Shown: positions 25,437-33,482 of the stretch, piece by piece | Layout: every line of letters begins with the position of its first letter | Numbering within the stretch: the stretch's first letter is position 1 | Source: Colwellia sp. 39_35_sub15_T18 | GTDB taxonomy: Bacteria; Pseudomonadota; Gammaproteobacteria; Enterobacterales; Alteromonadaceae | Length of the DNA stretch: 51,375 nt | Direction of reading: 5' to 3' | Assembly (NCBI GenBank): GCA_002162675.1 | Contig: MAAE01000031.1 | Coordinates: 1 to 51,375, forward strand | Made by a program: the position numbers and the translations under genes | The notes under the pieces: model-generated | Told to the model about the DNA's origin: nothing | Databases searched by the model: none | Seen by the model: the letters and a program-made list of their open reading frames with translations, nothing else

Positions 25437-26132
25437 CTAGACAGATATGTTGAGTAAAACCATATTTGCTAACCTCTTTCTAAACTTAGCCATTAACTTA
25501 GGAAATATCCGGTTAAGGCGATAGCTTTCTCTTTGCAATTCAGTTAACAGCGAGGGATTACATTTATCATTTATTATCGAGCCGATTAAGTTAACCTTTT
25601 TGACTTTCAGCTTTTCAATACTCTCTTGTATCGAGCTTGCTGGTGTTTTTCCTGCTTCAATCACCAATACAGTGCCTTCGCACACTTCACAAATGATCTC
25701 TGCAGGTATATTGCTTTGGTTTAGTGAGGTTAATGCTGATGTGTCAAAGATAATACAGTCGAAATTAACTAACCATTGGCTAATGGATTCAAGTAGTAAA
25801 TTACTTTCACGGTATTGCAAAACATCACGAATATTTTGAGGAGCAGGGAGTAAACTATAACCTTTAGCTTCAATAGAAATAATTTTATTTTCAGTAACAG
25901 GGCTTGTCATTGACATACGTAATCTTTTGGATAAAACAGGATTGAAAGTATTCATTTCAACCAGCAGAACATTCTTACCAACAACTTGCGCTCGTTCAAC
26001 TATAGCTTGTGCAACCGTCGTTTTACCTTCTCCAGGTTTAGCAGAGCTAATTGCTAAGGTTTTATAACCAGAACCAATCGTTTGATTATAAATGGCTTCA
26101 ACTTCTGCATAATGAATGGGTAATTCTTGCAT
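25437..26132 (-). CDS. CpsD/ExoP-like polysaccharide ATPase, SypD-like
   Basis: The start is set at the ATG 26132, which follows a GGAGGG ribosome binding site by seven bases and the SLBB stop by one base; 231 residues result. Walker A is SAKPGEGKTT, the Walker B-like strand is CIIFDTSAL. These belong to the ParA/MinD-like ATPases of bacterial tyrosine kinases (CpsD, Wzc C-terminus). The A' motif, normally V-L-L-I-D-A-D, reads VLLVEMNTFNP, and no tyrosine-rich tail exists, so autophosphorylation is doubtful. It probably drives or gates export with the Wzz-like protein at 33.5 kb. It is the fourth gene of the STAS operon, the sypD position. Confidence 0.8.
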   Translation of the reverse strand: MQELPIHYAEVEAIYNQTIGSGYKTLAISSAKPGEGKTTVAQAIVERAQVVGKNVLLVEMNTFNPVLSKRLRMSMTSPVTENKIISIEAKGYSLLPAPQNIRDVLQYRESNLLLESISQWLVNFDCIIFDTSALTSLNQSNIPAEIICEVCEGTVLVIEAGKTPASSIQESIEKLKVKKVNLIGSIINDKCNPSLLTELQRESYRLNRIFPKLMAKFRKRLANMVLLNISV

Positions 26133-26133
26133 A

Positions 26134-28242
26134 TTATAACCCTCCAACAATGGCAACAAGCGAAACTACACTTAGCATGTCTTTGACATTAGACATAAAT
26201 ACATTCCAATTACTTTGAGATATGTCAGGTACAAATATTGTGTCTCCAACACGCACCATGGGTAATTTGGTAAAATCAGGATGTTCAATAAACATTTCTA
26301 AATCAAAAACTTTACTGACATTTTCTTTTGAATAACTTCGAGAGATATTTACAACCATAATCTTTTCTAAATAAGCTGTTTGAGTTGGGCCTCCTGACTC
26401 AGCCAATATATCTAATATTGTCATGTCTGAGCTGAACTTGTAGCGTCCAGGTTTTTCTACTGCACCTATTATTCGAACCGTTTGTTCTTTTTTATTGTCG
26501 AACCATGGTTTGTTTCTCTCTGGTACGTAAATAGTGTCACCCGATTTCACTAAGGGTAACAGGGTTTCATCGCCTGTTTCGAAGTACAAACCTAAATCAA
26601 GCGTGCTGACCTTACTTTCAAAATTATTACGATGGGTAATTTTTATATTGTGAATATCGGCGTGTTGGTTCGGCCCATCAGCGGCTGAAAGTATATCTAA
26701 AAAGTGTAATTTATTATTAAAAGCATATCGCCCTGGTTGGCCTACCTGCCCAAAGACATAAATTGAAGACTCTTGAGATTGACGTAACCACCGAGCTTTA
26801 TTATCGATAACATCACGTGGCCGTTCACTGATAAAAATAGTGTCTCCGGCCGATACTTTGGGTAATAAAGAAAAATCACCTCCTTCTGCGACAAAACTGT
26901 CTAAATCGAAAGGCGGCATCCGTTTCTTTTGATCTTTCTTAAGTACTATTATTTGAGACATGTCAGCATCTTGAGTGGGTCCACCAGCATGAGCTAAAAT
27001 ATCAAGAAAACTCATTTCATCGCCCCATTCATATCGACCAGGTTTTTTCACCGCCCCTATTACTTTAATAGCTCTATCAGGGGTGATCTTAAGCCAAGAT
27101 TTTTCATTCATGTCGGTTTTTTCAGGAATAAAAAGTGCATCTCCTGGCGATATCGTGGGAATTTCGACTTGTGTTAATCCTTCTGTATAAGCTTGTAAGT
27201 CAAAAGCATCAACCTTACCTGTTGTGCGAATAATTCTAATTTTTCTAGACTCGGCAAATCGAGTGGGACCTCCCGCATTGGCTAATATATCAAAAAATTT
27301 AGTGCCTGCGGGCGCTTCATATGCTCCTGGCTTAAAGACTTCTCCCATGACATAAACCGTCCGTAGGCCGCTTTTAACTTCCTCTTCTTGTATAGGAATA
27401 AATAAGGTTGACCCTGCAGTGATTTTTGGCATATGAGAAGCATCACCGGTATCTAAATATGTTTTTAGGTCAAAAAACTCAGGTGTACCATTGTTAATTA
27501 CGCGAATATGTTCAACGCCGGCATAGCGTGTTACGCCACCAGCTCGCATCAACATATCAACAACGGTATTACCTTCTTTAAAAGAAAATACACCAGGTTT
27601 AAGTACTTCACCAAATACCTTAATTGCGGTTTTTGCCTCGGAACCATCACCACTAGCTGATAAGGTTGCTGCATCGAAATCCATTTGAACATTACCAATT
27701 AAAGGCGAGGCAGGTACAAATATTACATCTAAGGGCTCAATTTTAGGTAGAATTGCAAAGTTGCCTGTGTCTAAATATTTTTTATAATCAAAGACAGTTA
27801 CCTTACCTTGACGGTTCAGCTGTATCCTATCGAGTTGAGCACCTGCTACGGCACCTCCTGCTTTTTGCAGTGCCATTTGTATATTTCCGTCTTGAGGTAA
27901 ATCTATCATTCCAGGAGTTTCAACAAAGCCTAACACTTGAATCGGTACTCGCCTTTCAATCAAATAAACCTTAAAATTATTTATAGCGCGATATTCTTTG
28001 CCTAATAGTTTAGCTAGGTCTTCGTTTACTTGAGTAAGTGTTTTACCAACAATTGAAACTTTACCTACTTCAGGCAAATTGAGCGTGCCATCCCGCTTTA
28101 CTTGAAAACTGTTTTCGAAATCAATTTCTCCTGGTATTTCAATTTGTAATACATCACCTGGCTTAATGATAACGTCGAACTCTTGGGCTTGACTCATGCT
28201 AATAAATAGACACAACAAAGAATTTATTAATAATTTAGTCAT
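26134..28242 (-). CDS. Outer-membrane polysaccharide export protein with six SLBB domains, SypC-like
   Basis: The ATG at 28242 has AAGGA nine bases upstream and overlaps the preceding stop; 702 residues. A signal peptide (LLINSLLCLFISMSQAQ) precedes a Poly_export domain (VIIKPGDVLQIEIPG). Then come six SLBB-like repeats, each with a V-x-G-x-V-x-x-P-G start, a D-I-L-A-x-A-G-G-P-T middle and a G-D-T-I-F-V-P end. The C-terminus has one hydrophobic stretch (MLSVVSLVAIVGGL). The protein belongs to the Wza/KpsD export family and is longer than Wza (about 380) because of the extra SLBB repeats; there is no lipobox. It should form the outer-membrane exit. Third in the STAS operon, the sypC position. 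Confidence 0.9.
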   Translation of the reverse strand: MTKLLINSLLCLFISMSQAQEFDVIIKPGDVLQIEIPGEIDFENSFQVKRDGTLNLPEVGKVSIVGKTLTQVNEDLAKLLGKEYRAINNFKVYLIERRVPIQVLGFVETPGMIDLPQDGNIQMALQKAGGAVAGAQLDRIQLNRQGKVTVFDYKKYLDTGNFAILPKIEPLDVIFVPASPLIGNVQMDFDAATLSASGDGSEAKTAIKVFGEVLKPGVFSFKEGNTVVDMLMRAGGVTRYAGVEHIRVINNGTPEFFDLKTYLDTGDASHMPKITAGSTLFIPIQEEEVKSGLRTVYVMGEVFKPGAYEAPAGTKFFDILANAGGPTRFAESRKIRIIRTTGKVDAFDLQAYTEGLTQVEIPTISPGDALFIPEKTDMNEKSWLKITPDRAIKVIGAVKKPGRYEWGDEMSFLDILAHAGGPTQDADMSQIIVLKKDQKKRMPPFDLDSFVAEGGDFSLLPKVSAGDTIFISERPRDVIDNKARWLRQSQESSIYVFGQVGQPGRYAFNNKLHFLDILSAADGPNQHADIHNIKITHRNNFESKVSTLDLGLYFETGDETLLPLVKSGDTIYVPERNKPWFDNKKEQTVRIIGAVEKPGRYKFSSDMTILDILAESGGPTQTAYLEKIMVVNISRSYSKENVSKVFDLEMFIEHPDFTKLPMVRVGDTIFVPDISQSNWNVFMSNVKDMLSVVSLVAIVGGL

Positions 28243-29080
28243 GGTCAACATCCTTTATAGTATTGTTTCCACGCTTATTTAAGAGCAAGGTCAGAGATGT
28301 ATAGCGATTAAACACTCTAGACACATCACTTTTTTCTAATTCCCTGATATTGTTTTCTCCTTGACCTTGAATACTTAATTGTGCTGCAACAACCCCTCTA
28401 TCGGTAAAGTATTTTGCCACGCTATTAGCTCTTTTTTGGCTTAACAACATGTTATATACATCACTGCCTTTGCTATCAGTATGGCCACTAATGAGTAGTT
28501 TTGAGTTGGGATGGTCTTTTAGTAAATCAATAAGTTTGTTTAAAGATTGATAATAGATAGGTTTTATTTCATTTTGATCAAAGTCATGCAGAGTTTCGGT
28601 GATCAAAACGTGTTTATTACTCATACTGCTTTTTTGCATCGATGTATTTGTGCACTGGTTAAAGTCACCTTCACGATACCAGCTTTTTAGCACTGTTTTT
28701 TTATTCGTATAAGCACAGCCTAACTGACCATTGATATATTGATTTATACAGCGAATTTTACGAAATTGCCGATCCAAATCGACCAATGTTATAAAGGCAT
28801 CTTTTTCCATATCAGCATTATGTTCAGCTGTAGCACGCGATAAATATGTGTATGCAATAGCTAACTGACCAGAAATACACTGTTTAGACTCTTGTTGCTC
28901 CAATAGCATCAGTTGTGACTCTGCGTTGGAAATATACATTTGCATTTGAGTTTTGCCTAAACTTGACGACCTGCCACCATTAGCAAATAAACTAATATCT
29001 TTATCGACTTTGTTGGATGAGCTACAGCCTGTTAGCAATATGACAGTGCATAAGAACAACAAACTAGGCTGGATAATCAT
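28235..29080 (-). CDS. OmpA-family lipoprotein, SypB-like
   Basis: A lipoprotein signal (LLFLCTVILLTGC, Cys lipidated) is followed by a helical region with several cysteines and a C-terminal OmpA-type peptidoglycan-binding domain: LHDFDQNEIKP, LISGHTDSKGSDVYNMLLSQKRANSVAKYF and the GQGENN close. At 281 residues it is similar in layout to SypB of V. fischeri. It should sit in the outer membrane and anchor the export assembly to peptidoglycan. Its ATG overlaps the stop of the STAS gene by one base, and its own end overlaps the SLBB gene start. Confidence 0.88.
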   Translation of the reverse strand: MIIQPSLLFLCTVILLTGCSSSNKVDKDISLFANGGRSSSLGKTQMQMYISNAESQLMLLEQQESKQCISGQLAIAYTYLSRATAEHNADMEKDAFITLVDLDRQFRKIRCINQYINGQLGCAYTNKKTVLKSWYREGDFNQCTNTSMQKSSMSNKHVLITETLHDFDQNEIKPIYYQSLNKLIDLLKDHPNSKLLISGHTDSKGSDVYNMLLSQKRANSVAKYFTDRGVVAAQLSIQGQGENNIRELEKSDVSRVFNRYTSLTLLLNKRGNNTIKDVDHD

Positions 29081-29430
29081 TAGCTAGCAACTTGTAAGTT
29101 GGGCGATGTTTCTAAGTAACAATCGATACTTTGATAACAATTTATAGTGCTATCTAAAAAGAGCATTTGAAATAACTCTAGCGGTTGCTGCATTAATCCA
29201 GTAACGCTGACACTAAAACCTTTGGCTACCATTCTTTTATATAAAAAGACGATCGCGCCAATGCCTGACGAGTCGATAAAAGGAACTTGTTTAAGATCGA
29301 AGACGATATTTGTACTTAATTTACTATATTTTTCAATATCATCTTTCATGATATTTACTGTATCGGCATCAAAGTTTCCAATGAGTGTAATAATAAAATC
29401 GTTATTTAGAGTATAAGTTTCTTTTAACAT
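29080..29430 (-). CDS. STAS-domain protein, SypA-like
   Basis: The 116-residue protein is a single STAS domain: IITLIGNFDADTVN, IVFDLKQVPFIDSSGIGAIVFLYKRM and a C-terminal helix. The DSSG motif at 53-56 holds the serine that anti-anti-sigma proteins use as phosphorylation site. In V. fischeri, SypA is a STAS protein needed for biofilm and controlled at Ser 56 by SypE, a kinase/phosphatase response regulator. No SypE-like gene is in this window. It is first in the operon, behind a sigma-54 promoter and a strong AAGGTGG ribosome binding site. Confidence 0.88.
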   Translation of the reverse strand: MLKETYTLNNDFIITLIGNFDADTVNIMKDDIEKYSKLSTNIVFDLKQVPFIDSSGIGAIVFLYKRMVAKGFSVSVTGLMQQPLELFQMLFLDSTINCYQSIDCYLETSPNLQVAS

Positions 29431-29468
29431 AACAGTTCCACCTTTTAAGTTAATTCACTATTATGATT

Positions 29469-29484
29469 TGCAAAGATTAAGCCA
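29469..29484 (-). promoter_or_regulatory. Sigma-54 promoter of the STAS (sypA-D-like) operon
   Basis: Minus strand TGGCTTAATCTTTGCA; the best match to the -24/-12 consensus in the window, with a full TTTGCA at -12. The -12 lies 40 bases before the ATG at 29430. Confidence 0.8.
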
Positions 29485-29556
29485 TTAATAATATCTAACA
29501 ATATCAATGTGTTGCTATCGTCGTGGACTCTGCTGCTTCATTGGGAATCAAAATGG

Positions 29557-29571
29557 AATGCAAAATGCGAA
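29557..29571 (-). promoter_or_regulatory. Candidate SypG-like activator site before the STAS operon
   Basis: Minus strand TTCGCA-TTT-TGC-ATT, 73 bp upstream of the -24 element. It matches the copy at 12767-12781 over 12 consecutive positions (TTCGCATTTTGC). Confidence 0.6.
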
Positions 29572-29645
29572 TAATGAAAAGTAAGTGATAAATTTAAAAA
29601 ACTATTGGTAAAGACTGACAATGGATATAGATAGTGAATTTGTTG

Positions 29646-30527
29646 TTATAGTTTAATTAGTTCAAGTAATTGTTCTTGAAAGAATTGATGTTGATGTCTA
29701 CCGTTAATATCGGCAGGAAGGTCTGCGATGGTATATGGTTTACATAGGTCAGTGACATGAGATATACGATGGTGGGGAATTAATGAATGAACTGTTTTCG
29801 TTAATCCAAGCTTTCTAATAAATTCGAGTTGGTAGTGTGTTTCGTCATATTGGTTGTTAAACTCATTTTCTACATTGGTTATAAAATAGACTTTTAGATC
29901 CGTATTTTGATTAATGACATCTATCACTGCCCCCATTAATAAACTAGGTAGAGTACTCGTATAAAAGCTTCCAGGACCTAGAAATAAAATATCGGCATTT
30001 TTTAAAGTGTCTAAAACTTCTTTACTTGGTTTTACCGCTGGCGTTAATGCCAAGTTCTTCACCCCTTGGTTAGCATGATCATCAACTGCAATTTCACCAA
30101 AGTAGGAATGATTTGATGAATGACTTACAAGATGAGTTACCGTATCTGACATAGGTAAAACATTTGCTTTTATGTCTAGATATTCACGCATCACCTGCAC
30201 AGTTTCAGTAGGTCTGAGACAAAGGGAATCAACGGCGCAAAACATTAAGTTTCCTAAACTATGCCCTGATAAATCGCCTGATTTATCAAACCTGTATTCA
30301 AACAGGAGTGCTTTAGTTGATGATTTTTTACTGAGCTTTGATAAGCAATAACGAATATCTCCCCAAGAGATTGTATCGCAGCTATCTCTTAAACGGCCGG
30401 TAGAGCCACCATTATCTGTAGTAGTAACAATGCCAGTTAAATTAACAAAGTTAAAATCATTGATAATTGATAATAGGTGGCCTAAACCGTGTCCTCCACC
30501 AATACAAGTCACATTAATATCTGTCAT
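29646..30527 (-). CDS. YvcK/CofD-like (UPF0052) protein
   Basis: The 293-residue protein shows the YvcK/CofD fold signature: an N-terminal GGGHGLGHLL (nucleotide-sugar or phosphate binding), TTTDNGGSTGRLRD, GDIRYCLS, and the central GHSLGNLM. YvcK proteins bind UDP-sugars such as UDP-GlcNAc and are tied to cell-wall precursor and carbon flow; CofD transfers 2-phospholactate in F420 synthesis, which is unlikely here. It is the last gene of the Wzz operon, 32 bases after the sugar transferase gene. Its presence suggests sensing or control of UDP-sugar supply, which is inference. Confidence 0.85.
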   Translation of the reverse strand: MTDINVTCIGGGHGLGHLLSIINDFNFVNLTGIVTTTDNGGSTGRLRDSCDTISWGDIRYCLSKLSKKSSTKALLFEYRFDKSGDLSGHSLGNLMFCAVDSLCLRPTETVQVMREYLDIKANVLPMSDTVTHLVSHSSNHSYFGEIAVDDHANQGVKNLALTPAVKPSKEVLDTLKNADILFLGPGSFYTSTLPSLLMGAVIDVINQNTDLKVYFITNVENEFNNQYDETHYQLEFIRKLGLTKTVHSLIPHHRISHVTDLCKPYTIADLPADINGRHQHQFFQEQLLELIKL

Positions 30528-30559
30528 AGGTTAGACTTATCCTTCTATATTATGTCGTA

Positions 30560-31201
30560 TTACAATCCACGTCCTAACATCATAATAAGCAGTGTTTTAA
30601 AAAATACATTTAAATCCATTAATAACCACCTATGTAGTTGAGTAAGTGATAACGAGTATGCAAAGTCGTAAGATATTTTATTTTTAACATCGTCAATGCA
30701 GGTATCATATCCTTGATTTACTTGTGCTAAACCTGTAATTCCAGGAGTTATATCGTAAGTACGCTCAGAATAGAATGGGATTTTTTTATCGAGCTCTATC
30801 ACTATTTCAGGTCTTTCAGGTCTAGGTCCAATAAGCGACATATCACCTTTTATAACATTAATAAGTTGAGGTAATTCATCAAGGCGAAATTTTCTAAGTA
30901 ACTTACCGATGGGGGTAAGTCGATTGTCATTGTGTGATGCCCAAACAGCGCCCGAAATAGCTTCTGCATTGTTAACCATGGTGCGAAATTTGATCATATT
31001 GAAATGAACTAATTTTTTTGAATTTAATTTCCCCACTCTTAATTGACAATAAAATACGCTTCCTTGTGACGTAAATTTTATCATTAATGCAATCACTATA
31101 AAGAGGGGGAACGTTAGTATTAAACATACTATTGAAAATACTAAATCAATAGCTCTTTTAAATACCAAAATTCTTGGGTGAACAAAGCTACTGTGTTTCA
31201 T
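30560..31201 (-). CDS. Undecaprenyl-phosphate sugar-1-phosphate transferase, SypR-like
   Basis: This 213-residue protein is the catalytic domain of the bacterial sugar transferase (PGT) family: one N-terminal hydrophobic hairpin (LVFSIVCLILTFPLFIVIALM), IKFRTM, the FRLDELPQLINV stretch, GDMSLIGPRPERPE and the final ITGLAQVNQGY. It lacks the multi-span N-terminus of WcaJ. It should start the repeat unit by loading a sugar-1-phosphate onto undecaprenyl phosphate at the inner membrane. It lies eight bases after the GT2 gene. Confidence 0.92.
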   Translation of the reverse strand: MKHSSFVHPRILVFKRAIDLVFSIVCLILTFPLFIVIALMIKFTSQGSVFYCQLRVGKLNSKKLVHFNMIKFRTMVNNAEAISGAVWASHNDNRLTPIGKLLRKFRLDELPQLINVIKGDMSLIGPRPERPEIVIELDKKIPFYSERTYDITPGITGLAQVNQGYDTCIDDVKNKISYDFAYSLSLTQLHRWLLMDLNVFFKTLLIMMLGRGL

Positions 31202-31209
31202 AATATCCC

Positions 31210-32394
31210 CTAAATTTTAGTCCAAACTTTTTCTTGTAAACCAAATATGTATTTTAAAGACCCCTTTAAAGCAAACCAGTAACCATTAACCATATAACAG
31301 ATCAGTTTTAACGCACTCAATTTGGGAGAAAAATGAAATAGATTAATGAGCATAACAAAGCTATATAAACAAATTTGGCAGGCCAATAACAACATAAAAA
31401 AGAGATGAACTGGCACAAGATAAATATTACAAACCAAGATAAATACGAATATAAAAGGCATTATTGCTCTTAATGCTTTACCCGATGCGAAATTTATCGC
31501 ATTCCAGCCATATTTAGGTGATAACAAAGGCAATAAATAAACAAGTTGTTGAAAATTACCAGCAGCTATTCTTAAACGCCTATTCATATCTTGATCTAGA
31601 TTAACTTGTTCAAGCTCTATGGCAACAACCCTAGGCTCATATATCACACGGTACCCGAGTTTAATCACATTCATGGGGATCAAAAAATCGTCATTAATGG
31701 TATCGGTTGGAATATCTTCGTAACAAGACTTCTTCAATGCATAAAAAGCACCGTGAGCTCCTAGAACACTAGCAATAGAGCTTTCTCTTGATTTAATCAT
31801 AGATTGATATCGCCAATAACATTGCTCACCAGCGGTTCCTTTTTGAGCAAATTTGTATCCACCCGAAACAGCACCAACGACAGGGTTTTTAAAATGGCTG
31901 TCCAACATAAGTAAACTATTAACTGGTAATAAGGCCGAAACATCACTAAAGACGATATTGTCAAATTTTGCTCTTGTTACACCATCTTTAATAACCGCCA
32001 CTTTGCCTCTATTTTCTTTAAAGTTTATCAATTGGTACTTTAAATCATGACAGGAAAGTTCAGTGAAAGTTTGCAGAGCAATATCATGAGTATCATCGTG
32101 ACAACCATCACAAAGCAAAATAAATTCATATCGGTCACTCGGATAGTCAATGAAACTCAAATTTCTAATTTTCTCTGCAATAAATTTAGCTTCATTGAAT
32201 GCAGGAATAATGATAGAAAAACAAGTTAGCTTTTTATCTTCTGCGCTAAAAGTATAATGACGGTTTGTAATTGTAGGTTTATCTATTTTTTTATTCTTAG
32301 TAACTAATTTAAGCATCACGGGATAAAAAACATGATGATAGGTCACTAAAAATATTGCCAAAATAAAGATACATATCAGTATAATGTTTAACAT
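31210..32394 (-). CDS. Family 2 glycosyltransferase, membrane bound, SypQ-like
   Basis: The 394-residue protein has an N-terminal membrane segment, then a GT2 (GT-A) domain: FSIIIPAFNEAKF, LLCDGCHDDT, FSDVSALLP for the D-x-D area, and NDDFLIPMNV. The RRLRIAAGN stretch takes the place of the Q-x-x-R-W product-site motif. Several membrane segments end the protein (FIFVFILVCNIYLVPVHLFFMLLL). This is the processive, cellulose-synthase-like type. It overlaps the preceding GT4 gene by seven bases. Confidence 0.88.
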   Translation of the reverse strand: MLNIILICIFILAIFLVTYHHVFYPVMLKLVTKNKKIDKPTITNRHYTFSAEDKKLTCFSIIIPAFNEAKFIAEKIRNLSFIDYPSDRYEFILLCDGCHDDTHDIALQTFTELSCHDLKYQLINFKENRGKVAVIKDGVTRAKFDNIVFSDVSALLPVNSLLMLDSHFKNPVVGAVSGGYKFAQKGTAGEQCYWRYQSMIKSRESSIASVLGAHGAFYALKKSCYEDIPTDTINDDFLIPMNVIKLGYRVIYEPRVVAIELEQVNLDQDMNRRLRIAAGNFQQLVYLLPLLSPKYGWNAINFASGKALRAIMPFIFVFILVCNIYLVPVHLFFMLLLACQICLYSFVMLINLFHFSPKLSALKLICYMVNGYWFALKGSLKYIFGLQEKVWTKI

Positions 32395-33482
32395 AGCTTT
32401 CTCCTTAAATCAGATCGAGTTAATGAAACATATCGTTTAATCATGCTGTTGATTGAGCGCTGTTTTTCTATGAATGCTCTGGGGGAATGATTTGTCTTTT
32501 GATTTAATGAACATAGAAGCGCGTGTGATAGTAATGTCGGGTTATTAGGTTGCACAACCATACCAGTTTCACTACAGATGGCTTCCTTACACCCGCCAAC
32601 ATCTGTTAATACAGCAGGTACACCACAAGCTTGGGCTTCCATTGGGGATAAAGGAAGTCCTTCGTTACTTGATGAAAGACAAAAAACATCTATTAATGGA
32701 TAAAATGTAGTCATATCATCAATATGACCTAAAAAGAAAACTCTTTTTTCTAAACTTAGGTTAATAACTAATTGTTTTAGTTTATTTTCTAAACTACCAG
32801 TACCAGCGAGCAATAAACCAATATTATCAGGCAAATTGTGTAGTGCTTTGATTAATACATCATGAGCTTTAATTGACTCTAATCTAGCAGCACAGCCAAT
32901 AAATTTAAGGTTTGTAGGTAAACCCGCATTTTTTAGTAGCTTTTGTTTACTCACTGTCGATGGTTTAAATTTAGTAGTATCAATACCATTAGTAATTACA
33001 ACCGGATTCAATGATGGCATTAAGTGATTTATTTGTGTGGCAACAAATTCAGCGTCTGCAACATAAATAGGGCGAATCAAAGTAACGAAAAACCTCTGTA
33101 GTATCCTAGGTTTTAATTTAGCTAAATGCCATGCATCATGCTCTGTATGTATAATATTATTAATATTGGCAAGCCTTGCTGCGATACCACCATAAATTAA
33201 TGGGCCAATATGGTGGGTATGTACATACATAGGATTAATTTTATTGAAGAATAACTTTAACTGAGTAAAAATGTTTGCTTGCCAACCAGGTTTTTTGTCT
33301 AACATGTGGATGAAATCTTTAAAACCATCAATATTATTCCAGTAATATTTAATGTTTTGTTTTTCTAAAGAAATGATATGTACATCAAAAAATGGTTGTG
33401 CGGCTCGTTGAAACTCCAGTACAAAGCTTTCGATACCACCTGGCTTTAAGTGTTGTACAACATGAACAATGACTTTTTTCAT
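32388..33482 (-). CDS. Glycosyltransferase family 4, SypN-like position
   Basis: A 364-residue GT4 enzyme: VQHLKPGGIESFVLEF at the N-terminus, VVITNGIDTTKFKPS in the linker, FIGCAARLESIKAHDVLIKAL and SSSNEGLPLSPMEAQACGVPAVLT. The start overlaps the Wzz stop by four bases (ATGA), so it is coupled to chain-length control. Sugar specificity is unknown. Confidence 0.9.
   Translation of the reverse strand: MKKVIVHVVQHLKPGGIESFVLEFQRAAQPFFDVHIISLEKQNIKYYWNNIDGFKDFIHMLDKKPGWQANIFTQLKLFFNKINPMYVHTHHIGPLIYGGIAARLANINNIIHTEHDAWHLAKLKPRILQRFFVTLIRPIYVADAEFVATQINHLMPSLNPVVITNGIDTTKFKPSTVSKQKLLKNAGLPTNLKFIGCAARLESIKAHDVLIKALHNLPDNIGLLLAGTGSLENKLKQLVINLSLEKRVFFLGHIDDMTTFYPLIDVFCLSSSNEGLPLSPMEAQACGVPAVLTDVGGCKEAICSETGMVVQPNNPTLLSHALLCSLNQKTNHSPRAFIEKQRSINSMIKRYVSLTRSDLRRKLC

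Noticed and set aside
29646..30527. CofD of F420 biosynthesis
   Set aside because: No other F420 gene is present, and the N-terminal GGGHG and GGSTGRLRD pattern fits the YvcK branch.
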